This document shows, in pieces, positions 6,636 through 13,930 of a stretch of 16,173 nt of DNA (within the stretch, counting starts at the first letter, position 1; the number at the start of each line of letters is the position of its first letter). Source of the stretch: CAZOKZ01 sp964580585. Lineage in GTDB: Bacteria > Sumerlaeota > Sumerlaeia > SLMS01 > JAHLLQ01. The stretch lies in the NCBI GenBank assembly GCA_964580585.1, contig CAZOKZ010000085.1, forward strand, positions 1-16,173, given 5' to 3'. The translations under genes and the position numbers were made by a program. The notes under the pieces were generated by a model. That model did no database searches. It was not told the DNA's origin and was given only the letters and a program-made list of their open reading frames with translations.

Positions 6636-9460
6636 GAAGTCATTCTCCCGACGACATCCGCGCAACGGTCACACAGCGTCGGATGCGTTGCATCTTCGCC
6701 AACTGTTGGCGAATACACCCAGCATCGTTCGCATTTTTCACCCGTTGCCCGGACGATCTTCAAAGTGGTCTTCAGGTTATGAGATAACAAAGACGCAAGC
6801 GGCTCGATGCCGTCCTCGCTGTCTTCGATGATCACATCGGATACGATGAACAACCGATTGAAGCGATGCTTCTGGCTTTCCAGGAACGTACGCGTTTCCG
6901 CGTCGCTCGACCGGAAAACAACAGTCGCTTCCAGAGAATTGCCGATGACTTTGTTTTCTTTCGCGCGAAGTGGCTCGATGGCTTTTTGCACTTCCGCGCG
7001 AAGCGCCAGCAAACGCTCCCAACGTTTTGCAATTTCCGAATTTTGCCATTCGGAAACACTTGTCGGGAAATCGGCCAAGTGAACGCTCTCCGGTCGGTCG
7101 GAACTTGCCGGCAAGAATGTCCACCCCTCTTCCGCCGTGAATGGCATGATCGGCGCCAGGATACGCAATACGCGCGAAGCCAATTCATACGTCGCCGTTT
7201 GGCAAGCGCGGCGAACACGATCGTTCGCACCCGAGCAATATAAACGGTCTTTGGCACAATCCAGGTAAATGCCGCCCAGCTCGGTCACACAGAAACTGTT
7301 TACCAGATGGTAAACACGATGGAACTCATAACTGTCGTACGCTTTCTGAGTCTTCGCGCACAGTTCATCCAACTGACCGAGCACCCATTTGTCGTCTTCT
7401 TCCAAATCGGCGTAAGCCACACGGTCGGTGTCGGGATTGAAGTCCGAGATATTGCCCAACAGGAACCGGATCGTATTGCGGATGCGGCGATAAACGTTGG
7501 ACACCTGCGTCATGATGTTCTGCGACGCCGCTAAATCGCTGCGGTAATCTTCCGACGCCACCCACAAACGCAACACGTCCGCGCCCATTTGCTTCAACAC
7601 ATCGAGGGGGGAAACCACGTTGCCCAGGCTCTTGCTCATCGGGCGGCCTTTGTCGTCGAGCACAAACCCGTGCGTCAGCACTTCGCGATACGGAGCGCTG
7701 CCTTTGACACCCATCGCCACCCAAAGACTTGACTGGAACCAGCCACGGTGTTGATCCGCGCCTTCCAGATACAAATCCGCTGGCCATTGCAAATTCTCGC
7801 GCGGTTCCAGAACGCCGAGGTGACTTGCCCCCGAATCGAACCACACGTCGAGAATGTTGTATTCTTTTTCATACCGATCGGCATCGCCCTTCATCGACTC
7901 GGGCAGGAAATCCTCCACCGGGCGCTCGTACCAGCAATCGGTGCCTTCCTTCGCCACATACTCGGCAAAGCGCGCGATGATCTCGGGCGTCAGCAGCGAC
8001 TGGTTTTCCTTTTTATCGCGGACCGACGGAATCGGCACACCCCACGAACGTTGACGCGACAGGCACCAGTCCGGGCGGCCCGCCACCATGTTCGAAATGC
8101 GGTCGTATCCCCATTTCGGAATCCACTTCACGCGATTCAGCTCTTCCATGGCGGCTTCGCGCAAGCCATCCTTGCCAACGTCCATGAACCATTGCTCGGT
8201 GGCACGCATGATCACCGGTTTATGGCTGCGCCAGGAATACGGATAGCTGTGCGTAACTTTGCCCGCGGCGACGAGCGTTCCTTCTTCACGGAATTTCTCG
8301 ACCAGTTTGTCGTTGGCGACAAGAACCGGCAGGCCCTTCATCTCGGGATAAAGGTCGTTGTACTTGCCAGCTCCATCAACGGGGTTAAAGACTTCCAGGC
8401 CATAGTGCCCGCCGATTTGAAAGTCCTCGACACCATGGGCGGGAGCCGTGTGCACGCAACCGGTGCCAGCTTCGAGTGTCACGTGATCGCCAATCATCAC
8501 CAGCGAACGCTTGCCCGGGAAAACCGGGTGCGCGCATTCGAGACGATCGAGCACGATGCCCGGGAACTTGGCGACCACTTCGCCATCGGCCAAACCGGTT
8601 TCTTTCTTGAACGATTCGAGCAATCCTTCGGCGATGATCAACGTCTCGTCGCCCACTTTGTAAGCCACATATGGGAACTCGCCATGGACGCTGACACCCA
8701 GGTTCGCGGGTAACGTCCACGGCGTCGTCGTCCAGATCACGATGGTTGGCTTGACCAGCCCCGCCAGTTCGACGGGCAGCGTTTCGCTCGCCAGCGGAAA
8801 CCGCAAGTAGATCGAATGCGAGACGTGGTTATCGTTGTACTCGATTTCCGCTTCGGCCAGTGCCGTCTCGAAAACCGGGTCCCAGTGCACAGGCTTGAAG
8901 CCCTTAAAAATGTAACCCTTTTCGGTCAACGTCCCAAGCGCTTTGACAATCGCAACCTCGTACTCGGGGTCGAGCGTCAGGTACGGGCGATCCCACTCGC
9001 CGCGCACGCCGAGGCGTTTGAATTCCTCGCGCTGCGTGTCGATCCATTGGTTGGCGTACTCGGCGCACATCTTCCGGATTTCGAGAGGCGTTTTCTCGAA
9101 CTCCTTCTTCTTGTGCAACTGCTCGATCACTTTTTGCTCGATGGGCAGACCGTGGCAGTCCCAACCGGGGATATAATTCGTCTGGAAACCCGCCATGGTT
9201 TTATAGCGGACAATGATGTCTTTGAGCGTCTTGTTCAGCGCGTGACCGATATGGATATGACCGTTCGCATAAGGCGGTCCATCGTGCAGCACATAGGCGG
9301 GCGCATCGGCACGTTTAGCGCTGATTTTCTCTTCCAGATTGATTTCTTCCCAATACTTCAGCGTTTCGGGTTCGCGCGTCGGCAGCGAGCCCCGTTGGGG
9401 AAAATCGGTTTTCGGTGTCAGTACAGTATCGCGATAATCCATTCGAGCAGAACTTGTCAT
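6632..9460 (-). CDS. ileS: Isoleucyl-tRNA synthetase
   Basis: IleRS charges tRNA-Ile with isoleucine and edits misactivated valine. The 942-residue product is close to the usual bacterial length. Class I signatures are present: P-P-Y-A-N-G-H-I-H-I-G-H with the HIGH box at residues 70-73, the W-T-T-T-P-W-T-L-P editing-domain sequence, W-F-D-S-G-A-S-H in the catalytic domain, and the KMSKS loop at 607-611, here P-M-S-K-S, so its first Lys is replaced by Pro. The C-terminus ends in a zinc-binding motif, C-E-R-C-W then 15 residues then C-D-R-C, as in many bacterial IleRS of the zinc-containing type. The start is the ATG at 9460; an in-frame ATG six codons later is possible. It lies 57 bases after the phosphorylase gene and overlaps the following DksA-like gene. 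I see no T-box leader. Confidence 0.98.
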   Translation of the reverse strand: MTSSARMDYRDTVLTPKTDFPQRGSLPTREPETLKYWEEINLEEKISAKRADAPAYVLHDGPPYANGHIHIGHALNKTLKDIIVRYKTMAGFQTNYIPGWDCHGLPIEQKVIEQLHKKKEFEKTPLEIRKMCAEYANQWIDTQREEFKRLGVRGEWDRPYLTLDPEYEVAIVKALGTLTEKGYIFKGFKPVHWDPVFETALAEAEIEYNDNHVSHSIYLRFPLASETLPVELAGLVKPTIVIWTTTPWTLPANLGVSVHGEFPYVAYKVGDETLIIAEGLLESFKKETGLADGEVVAKFPGIVLDRLECAHPVFPGKRSLVMIGDHVTLEAGTGCVHTAPAHGVEDFQIGGHYGLEVFNPVDGAGKYNDLYPEMKGLPVLVANDKLVEKFREEGTLVAAGKVTHSYPYSWRSHKPVIMRATEQWFMDVGKDGLREAAMEELNRVKWIPKWGYDRISNMVAGRPDWCLSRQRSWGVPIPSVRDKKENQSLLTPEIIARFAEYVAKEGTDCWYERPVEDFLPESMKGDADRYEKEYNILDVWFDSGASHLGVLEPRENLQWPADLYLEGADQHRGWFQSSLWVAMGVKGSAPYREVLTHGFVLDDKGRPMSKSLGNVVSPLDVLKQMGADVLRLWVASEDYRSDLAASQNIMTQVSNVYRRIRNTIRFLLGNISDFNPDTDRVAYADLEEDDKWVLGQLDELCAKTQKAYDSYEFHRVYHLVNSFCVTELGGIYLDCAKDRLYCSGANDRVRRACQTATYELASRVLRILAPIMPFTAEEGWTFLPASSDRPESVHLADFPTSVSEWQNSEIAKRWERLLALRAEVQKAIEPLRAKENKVIGNSLEATVVFRSSDAETRTFLESQKHRFNRLFIVSDVIIEDSEDGIEPLASLLSHNLKTTLKIVRATGEKCERCWVYSPTVGEDATHPTLCDRCADVVGRMTS

Positions 9461-9517
9461 GAGATAAAGTCTCTTCTATATGAAAGGGCAGAAGTTCAAT
9501 ATATTCAGCAATCGAGA

Positions 9518-10366
9518 TTACAACTTTTCGATCACACCGAGCACAATCGCCTGCCGGTCGGCTTCCCGGCTGTTGGCGATCTCAATAATCTCGGCAATCG
9601 ATACGGGCTTCAGCGCCTCGGGGTAACATTCGTCCGTTACGGTCGAAATCCCCAGCACCTTAAGCCCGGCATGCACCGCCACTATATTTTCCGGAATCGT
9701 GGACATGGTAATCATGTCCGCGCCAATACGTTCAAGCGCGCGATATTCGGCGCGTGTTTCCAAATTCGGTCCCGTCACAGCGCTTGCCACACCGCGCTGG
9801 AGCTTGATGCCCTTCGAGAGCGCCACCTGCTCGGCCATGTCCATCAGCTCGAACGAATACGGCTCGCTCATGTCGGGGAAGCGCGGCCCGAGGCGCTCGT
9901 CGTTCGGCCCGATCAAGGGATTATCGCCCATCAGGTTGATATGGTCGCTGATCAGCACCAATGCGCCTTTGCGAATGAACGGGTTCACACTGCCCACGGC
10001 GTTCATAATGACGAGCGTGTCCGCGCCAAGTGCCTTGATCACACGAACGGGGAAAGTCACCTGCTCGAGAGTATAACCCTCGTAACGATGAAAACGGCCC
10101 TGCATCACAACGACCGGTTTGCCCGACAGAGTTCCACAGCACAAGTAGCCCTTGTGACTCTCAACTGTCGAAACGGGAAAGTGAGGAATTTCGGCGTAGG
10201 GAATCTTAATCAGACCGTCGGGTGCATCGCCCAAATCGCCCATTCCGGTTCCGCAAATGATGCCCACGCGTGGGGCTTTGGCGAAGCGAGCCTGGATATA
10301 TGCAACGGCTTCCTGAATCTTATCGAAGAGAGACTTCTGAGTGGCTGTATCTGATTGAAGGGACAT
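9518..10366 (-). CDS. punA: Purine nucleoside phosphorylase (trimeric PNP/MTAP family)
   Basis: The enzyme cleaves purine nucleosides with phosphate to give the base and (deoxy)ribose 1-phosphate in salvage. The 282-residue product shows the trimeric-PNP signatures: G-T-G-M-G near the N-terminus (phosphate loop), V-E-S-H-K-G, G-R-F-H-R-Y-E-G-Y, N-A-V-G-S-V-N-P, G-P-N-L-E-T-R-A-E-Y with Glu203 (base-binding, equivalent to Glu201 of human PNP), and M-S-T-I-P-E. The base-specificity position that is Asn243 in human PNP is Asp245 here (T-V-T-D-E), as in methylthioadenosine phosphorylases, so 6-aminopurine substrates should be considered. The frame opens at a GTG at 10378, but the ATG at 10366 has GGGAAG four bases upstream, so I chose it. 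It lies 27 bases after the DUF167 gene and 57 before ileS. Confidence 0.93.
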   Translation of the reverse strand: MSLQSDTATQKSLFDKIQEAVAYIQARFAKAPRVGIICGTGMGDLGDAPDGLIKIPYAEIPHFPVSTVESHKGYLCCGTLSGKPVVVMQGRFHRYEGYTLEQVTFPVRVIKALGADTLVIMNAVGSVNPFIRKGALVLISDHINLMGDNPLIGPNDERLGPRFPDMSEPYSFELMDMAEQVALSKGIKLQRGVASAVTGPNLETRAEYRALERIGADMITMSTIPENIVAVHAGLKVLGISTVTDECYPEALKPVSIAEIIEIANSREADRQAIVLGVIEKL

Positions 10367-10393
10367 CTGTCTTCCCACTTTCCGAAGAGGCGT

Positions 10394-10702
10394 TTAGTCG
10401 TCCAAGCCAAGCTGGCTCAATCGTTCACGCAATTGGTCGGCATCCAATCCCGCAAAGAGCACCGTCTTTTCACGGGATTTTTCTCCTCTCACGATCTGGA
10501 CGGCGGACTTGGAAATTCCAGCCCAGTCGGCAAGAAACTCGACCAACGCCTTGTTGGCTTTTCCATCCACCGCAGGGGCGCGCAACGCGATGCGAATCCG
10601 GTCGCTCAAGACCCCGACGATCCCCGAACGTTTGGCGTTAGGCTGGACCTTCACCGCCAGCTCCGCGCCTTTGTCCGTATTCCGTAAACCCAGTTCTTTC
10701 AA
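10394..10702 (-). CDS. DUF167/YggU family protein
   Basis: This 102-residue protein matches the small, conserved YggU/DUF167 family, whose cellular role is not established. The family core is visible: V-K-V-Q-P-N-A-K-R-S, then I-R-I-A-L-R-A-P-A-V-D-G-K-A-N-K-A-L, and S-A-V-Q-I-V-R-G-E-K-S-R-E-K-T-V. Length is typical and no membrane segment is present, so it is cytoplasmic. The start codon is a TTG at 10702 without a convincing ribosome binding site; it gives the 17 or so residues that normally precede the first core strand, but the exact start is uncertain. It is the first gene of the minus-strand operon, 27 bases upstream of the phosphorylase gene. Confidence 0.9.
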   Translation of the reverse strand: MKELGLRNTDKGAELAVKVQPNAKRSGIVGVLSDRIRIALRAPAVDGKANKALVEFLADWAGISKSAVQIVRGEKSREKTVLFAGLDADQLRERLSQLGLDD

Positions 10703-10748
10703 CGGTTTGCACCACGCATTCTTCCGGGAACCCGCGAAAAGAGACCTG

Positions 10749-10776
10749 AGAGTAGAACGGAGTCAACCCATGTCAA
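10749..10776 (-). promoter_or_regulatory. Candidate sigma70-type promoter for the yggU-punA-ileS-dksA operon
   Basis: On the minus strand a perfect TTGACA (10776-10771) is followed after 16 bases by TACTCT (10754-10749), which keeps the key T, A and final T of a -10 box. It lies about 47 bases before the first start codon of the operon. A second overlapping TTGAC follows six bases into the spacer. The matches are seen directly; activity is inferred. Confidence 0.5.
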
Positions 10777-10867
10777 GCCAAATGGCGGATTTGGCGCACC
10801 AGACAGCATCCCACACCCGCGCTGTCAATGCCCAACGCGACGGGAGATCATTTTCGGCGTTTCTCCT

Positions 10868-10896
10868 TTGCCTCCAGAAGCAAAGATCATTATTTT
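10868..10896 (+). promoter_or_regulatory. Candidate sigma70-type promoter for cdd
   Basis: TTGCCT at 10868-10873, a 17-base spacer and TATTTT at 10891-10896 each match four of six consensus positions. The site lies 33 bases before the cdd ATG and on the opposite strand to the operon promoter about 100 bases away, making 10703-10929 a divergent control region between two nucleoside-salvage genes' units. Confidence 0.4.
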
Positions 10897-10929
10897 TAAA
10901 GTTAACGTCATGCCCAAGGACCCCATCCC

Positions 10930-11349
10930 ATGATCGACGAAGCAACTACCGACCGCCTGATTGAAGCCGCTCGTCTCGCCCAGCAGCGTGCTTATTGTCC
11001 ATACTCGCACTTTCCCGTCGGCGCCGCGATTTTGACCAATCAGGACAAGATCATTCTGGGCTGCAACGTCGAGAACGCCAGTTACGGCCTGACCATCTGC
11101 GCCGAACGCAACGCCATGACCCGCTGCGTTACCGACGCCGCGGGCGAACCGATCGCCATCGCCATTGTGGGCAATACCACGGCGCCGATTTCCCCCTGCG
11201 GCGCATGTCGGCAGTTTCTGGCCGAATTCAATCCCGAGATGACCGTCGTTTGCGAAGGCACTAGCGGTGGTCGGTTTGTTTCCACCGTGCGCGAACTGCT
11301 CCCGGGGGCCTTTGACCGCGAGGACCTGGAGGAAACCAAAGACATCTGA
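10930..11349 (+). CDS. cdd: Cytidine deaminase
   Basis: The enzyme hydrolyses (deoxy)cytidine to (deoxy)uridine in pyrimidine salvage. The 139-residue product has the length of the homotetrameric zinc enzyme. The active site is complete: Y-S-x-F-x-V-G-A-A near residues 25-33, G-C-N-V-E-N-A-S-Y at 44-52 (substrate binding Asn/Glu), C57-A-E59 supplying one zinc ligand and the catalytic Glu, and P-C90-G-A-C93-R-Q supplying the other two ligands. The start ATG has AAGGA at 10916-10920, nine bases upstream. The last 20 or so residues are acidic and probably flexible. It is transcribed away from the operon that contains the purine nucleoside phosphorylase, which suggests shared control of nucleoside salvage, though no operator could be identified. 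Confidence 0.97.
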   Translation: MIDEATTDRLIEAARLAQQRAYCPYSHFPVGAAILTNQDKIILGCNVENASYGLTICAERNAMTRCVTDAAGEPIAIAIVGNTTAPISPCGACRQFLAEFNPEMTVVCEGTSGGRFVSTVRELLPGAFDREDLEETKDI

Positions 11350-11487
11350 AAACAAATGGATTACAAGGCAATCATTCAAGTAAGCTTTCTGCTTTTGACG
11401 GCGGCGTGATCCTATTTGCTTTCGATTCGGCTTGACTTTTTCCCTTCAAGGAAACAAACGATTACTTATTAACCTGGAGGTAGGAAA

Positions 11488-12429
11488 ATGGGACAACCAG
11501 AAGCACATTCCGAAGCGATCGAACCAGCCCCTCCAACCTCTATTCGTTCAAAGCTCAAACGTATGGCAATGCTTCTCACCACCGGCATCCTCTTATTCCT
11601 ATTTCTCACCACGGTGGGATGCTGCTCGCTGCAACGGAAATTGATCTATTATCCCCCGCCTGGAGGATACCAGCCATCGTACGCCGTCGGTTTGCCGGAA
11701 GGCACCGTGGAACTGGAATACACGACCGACGATGGCCGCCAAGTGGCCTTCTATGTTCCCCCGACCGAAAGCGACCCCAAGCAACTGCCCACCGTGCTTT
11801 GGGTCATGTTCAACGGCAACGCCAGTCTTGCCCAGGATTGGCTGGACTTAATCGAATCCGCCTCGCGCACGGACACGGGATTCCTTCTGGTCGATTATCC
11901 GGGTTACGGATTGTGCGAAGGTTCGCCGACCCGCAAAGGCATCCTACGCAACATTGACGCCTCGTACTTGGCGCTTGCCGATCATCTGGGAACGACCACA
12001 AAAAACCTGGAGCCGCATACCCGAGCCTTCGGTTTTTCGCTCGGTGCCGCCGTGGCGCTGGAATTTGCTGTCCGCCATCCCCCGAAGCACGTCGTTCTGC
12101 TGGCCTCGTTCACCAGCATGCAGGACATGGCGCGGATCGTGGTGGGTCCCGTGATCAAACACCTTTTGATCGATCGTTTCGATAATCGAGCGCGCCTGGC
12201 CGAACTCGCCGCCTTGCCCAATCCACCCCGGGTCGATCTGTTTCACGGAACCCAGGACGATGTCATTCCGTTTGCGATGGGAGAGGAACTTGCCGCAGCT
12301 CACCCGTCTATGATCACCTTCCATCCGATTGAGGGAAGCGATCACAATTGGTTGCCCAACATTGCAGGCGATCAAATTCGGAAGGTGATGACCACCACCT
12401 TCGATCCCGAAGATCAAAAAGTGGATTAG
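11488..12429 (+). CDS. Membrane-anchored alpha/beta hydrolase
   Basis: The 313-residue product is a serine hydrolase of the alpha/beta fold, of the kind often annotated as BEM46/ABHD13-like; substrate unknown. A hydrophobic segment at about residues 27-46 after a short charged N-terminus would anchor it in the membrane with the catalytic domain outside. A Cys pair follows (T-V-G-C-C), but the -3 residue is Thr, so a lipoprotein signal is doubtful. Catalytic residues are recognisable: oxyanion loop F-N-G-N at 108-111, nucleophile elbow G-F-S-L-G with Ser184, Asp257 in H-G-T-Q-D, and His286 in G-S-D-H-N. Y-Y-P-P-P-G-G at 54-60 is typical of the group. The ATG has a strong GGAGG at 11475-11479. 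The 138 bases after cdd contain no feature I can support beyond this site. Confidence 0.88.
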   Translation: MGQPEAHSEAIEPAPPTSIRSKLKRMAMLLTTGILLFLFLTTVGCCSLQRKLIYYPPPGGYQPSYAVGLPEGTVELEYTTDDGRQVAFYVPPTESDPKQLPTVLWVMFNGNASLAQDWLDLIESASRTDTGFLLVDYPGYGLCEGSPTRKGILRNIDASYLALADHLGTTTKNLEPHTRAFGFSLGAAVALEFAVRHPPKHVVLLASFTSMQDMARIVVGPVIKHLLIDRFDNRARLAELAALPNPPRVDLFHGTQDDVIPFAMGEELAAAHPSMITFHPIEGSDHNWLPNIAGDQIRKVMTTTFDPEDQKVD

Positions 12430-12439
12430 AAATCTCAGC

Positions 12440-12458
12440 GCCTTGATAAGGCTTGTCT
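12440..12458 (+). terminator. Weak hairpin after the hydrolase gene
   Basis: GCCTT-GAT-AAGGC (12440-12452) forms a 5-bp stem followed by TTGTCTT. It sits 11 bases after the hydrolase stop. The stem is short and the T-run is broken, so terminator function is only possible. The rest of the 186-base gap to the next gene is AT-rich and shows nothing firm. Confidence 0.25.
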
Positions 12459-12615
12459 TAGGGCAAATCGACCAAGGTTTGTCCAATATATTCAACTTCT
12501 TATTGCGACCTGTTTCTGTTTGGAATAATTCCGTTTACGAATAGTTCTTTTCAACGTTGATCATTGGGCTTACTGTTTTTTGACAAACCTGGGAAAAGCA
12601 GAAAGAGGTCCACTG

Positions 12616-13191
12616 ATGTTTGGAGCTACCATGAAATCCCGAAAATACCTGATCGACAAACATTACCAGTTTGGCCAGCTTTTCTGGATCTTTACCGCAG
12701 CCATTTCCTGCATCGGCTGCTTCGTTTTGGGAGTCACCCTCCACTTCGCCGTCTATCTCGGGATCGAATATGGCGACATCACTCCTGAACTTGGAAAAAT
12801 CCTGATTGTTGCCATCCATGTGACGATGTGGCTTTTACTCATCCTCCTGGTAGCGATGATCATCAAAACATCCCATCGCTCCGTTGGTCCTGTTCAGCGA
12901 TTCAAAGGCGTTTTGCATGCCATCGAATCCGGCAATTACGACATGGCCCCGGTGGAATTGCGGAAAAAAGACGAGTTCAAAGACCTTGCCGATGCGTTTA
13001 ATACGGCGATTTCTTCTCTGAAAGACCGTCAGCAAAAAACAGCCGACCTCGTCTCGCGCATGAAAAAACAGTTGGAAGACGCGGAACAGAAGTTAAGCGC
13101 CGACGAGCAGAACGGTTGCCTGGAAGAACTGAAGACTTCGTGCGGTGATTTAGAGAAACTGGTTTCGTGCTCGAAAGAAACGGCGGAGTAA
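12616..13191 (+). CDS. Two-helix membrane protein with HAMP domain and no output domain
   Basis: The 191-residue product has membrane segments at about 22-46 and 60-84, joined by a very short extracytoplasmic loop, then a HAMP domain (about 84-136; S-V-G-P-V-Q-R-F-K at the first helix, G-N-Y-D-M-A-P-V in the connector, K-K-D-E-F-K-D-L-A-D-A-F-N in the second). A probable coiled coil of about 30 residues and a short Cys-containing end follow. HAMP domains relay conformational change in sensor kinases and chemoreceptors, but here no kinase, methyl-accepting or cyclase module is attached and the loop is too small for a usual sensory domain. It may act as a partner or scaffold for another signalling protein. 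The frame opens at a TTG at 12580; the ATG at 12616 has AGAGG seven to eight bases upstream and is preferred. Single gene, with gaps on both sides. Confidence 0.85.
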   Translation: MFGATMKSRKYLIDKHYQFGQLFWIFTAAISCIGCFVLGVTLHFAVYLGIEYGDITPELGKILIVAIHVTMWLLLILLVAMIIKTSHRSVGPVQRFKGVLHAIESGNYDMAPVELRKKDEFKDLADAFNTAISSLKDRQQKTADLVSRMKKQLEDAEQKLSADEQNGCLEELKTSCGDLEKLVSCSKETAE

Positions 13192-13201
13192 GAATGCCTG
13201 A

Positions 13202-13327
13202 TGGATGATGTGCCCCCAGCATCTCCAGGAAAATCAGAGTTCGTGTTTTCCCCCAACACTCCATTTGCCCCGGCGCTAACAGGGTTCTAACGCTTCTCGG
13301 GCGCTCGATGATTTGCATCAAGCGTCC
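13202..13327. other. Hairpin-rich intergenic stretch
   Basis: Three potential hairpins follow the HAMP gene. One pairs TGGA/TCCA and GATG/CATC with a one-base bulge (13202-13227, C-rich loop). The second is GTGTT/AACAC (13243-13259). The third is a 12-position stem from 13299 to 13327 (GGGCGCTCGATG against CATCAAGCGTCC, one G-T pair and one C-A mismatch, loop ATTTG). None has a T-run, so they are not ordinary terminators. I find no gene here. Confidence 0.4.
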
Positions 13328-13353
13328 GATGGTCGCAGGGCGTTCTTCAAAGC

Positions 13354-13445
13354 CACAAGATCAAGGCGCGCAAGGTGAAGGCGATGGGAGCGTACAGTAT
13401 GTACGTGACCTGAGCCTGAGTCCGATGCGTAACGCAGGAGTTGTG
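13354..13445. repeat. 92-nt imperfect palindrome, candidate structured RNA or dispersed repeat
   Basis: The two arms fold onto each other as a long hairpin. Helices from outside in: CACAA (13354-13358) with TTGTG (13441-13445); CGCA (13369-13372) with TGCG (13426-13429); GG (13374-13375) with CC (13422-13423); AGGC (13379-13382) with GCCT (13414-13417); GG (13386-13387) with CC (13409-13410); CGTAC (13391-13395) with GTACG (13401-13405), closed by loop AGTAT. The three inner internal loops are nearly symmetric (TGA against GAGT, GAT against TGA, GAG against TGA), and each could form tandem G-A pairs. It ends 27 bases before the likely start of a decayed HTH gene. The strand and whether it is transcribed are unknown; only one copy is in this window. 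Confidence 0.6.
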
Positions 13446-13472
13446 TTACCTTTTTGCGAATTGTCCTTTTCT

Positions 13473-13930
13473 GTGCCTAAACCTCCTGATTCCAGGATTC
13501 CAAGAGAAATCGTCACCCTGGGAGACCATCTGCGAAAGAGGCGGATTGAACTGGGTCTGACGCTCAAGCAGGTGGGTGAAAAATTCGAGGTGGGGCCAAA
13601 GCGTGTGCTGTGTTGGGAGCAAGGACACCATCAACCGCACCCGAAACACCACCGGGGTATCATCGAATTCCTGGGGTATGATCCGTTCCCAGGCCTTATA
13701 GTCTGAGCGAGCGGATGAAGCGGTTTCGGCTCCGGTATGGGTTGACCATGGCCCAATTTGCTCGGTTATCGGGCATTGGAAAGAGCCGATACTGGGTATG
13801 AGAGCGAGGCGAGCAGGTTCCCGAAGAACAGGAAGCCGAGCGGCTGGAGGTGTTCCTGGAGAAAGCTGAAAACCACCCCGACTGGCTGGTCCAGGCAATC
13901 AAAAGCGGCGAACCGGTCTTGCCTGCCTAA
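13473..13930 (+). pseudogene. Double helix-turn-helix (XRE-like) gene, copy 1, frameshifted with internal TGA
   Basis: Reading from a GTG at 13473, the first half encodes T-L-G-D-H-L-R-K-R-R, G-L-T-L-K-Q-V-G-E-K-F-E-V and I-I-E-F-L-G-Y-D-P-F-P, an XRE-like DNA-binding domain. The frame then ends at 13706. In a second frame the sequence continues without a gap as Y-S-L-S-E-R-M-K-R-F-R-L-R-Y-G-L-T-M-A-Q-F-A-R-L-S-G-I-G-K-S-R-Y-W-V, a stop (TGA 13799-13801), then E-R-G-E-Q-V-P and a helical tail ending at TAA 13928-13930. The two halves match the known two-HTH arrangement, so one base was probably lost near 13690, and the TGA sits where the conserved Trp of the W-E-R-G motif is expected (TGG to TGA). 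The product would have been a sequence-specific DNA-binding regulator. Confidence 0.75.

Noticed and set aside
6280..6831. A plus-strand frame rich in Phe, Leu and Ala that looks like a membrane protein
   Set aside because: It is the complement of the Lys/Ala-rich tail of the DksA-like protein, whose codons read as hydrophobic residues in antisense.
7748..8713. A 321-codon plus-strand frame inside ileS
   Set aside because: It lies wholly antisense to conserved IleRS motifs; codon-bias shadow.
9461..9517. T-box or other leader before ileS
   Set aside because: Only 57 bases separate it from the upstream gene, with no antiterminator pairing or T-box sequence seen.
8816..10354. A 512-codon open frame on the plus strand, antisense to ileS and the phosphorylase gene
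   Set aside because: It spans the gap between two well-conserved minus-strand genes, is rich in His and Arg as expected for an antisense shadow, and matches no family I know.
12580..12615. TTG start for the HAMP protein and TTGACA as a promoter at the same place
   Set aside because: The ATG at 12616 has a much better ribosome binding site, and no -10 box follows the TTGACA at proper spacing.
13799..13801. TGA read as tryptophan (recoding)
   Set aside because: Other genes here use TGG for Trp and end in TGA (ileS, cdd), and the same locus has frameshifts, so ordinary decay explains it.
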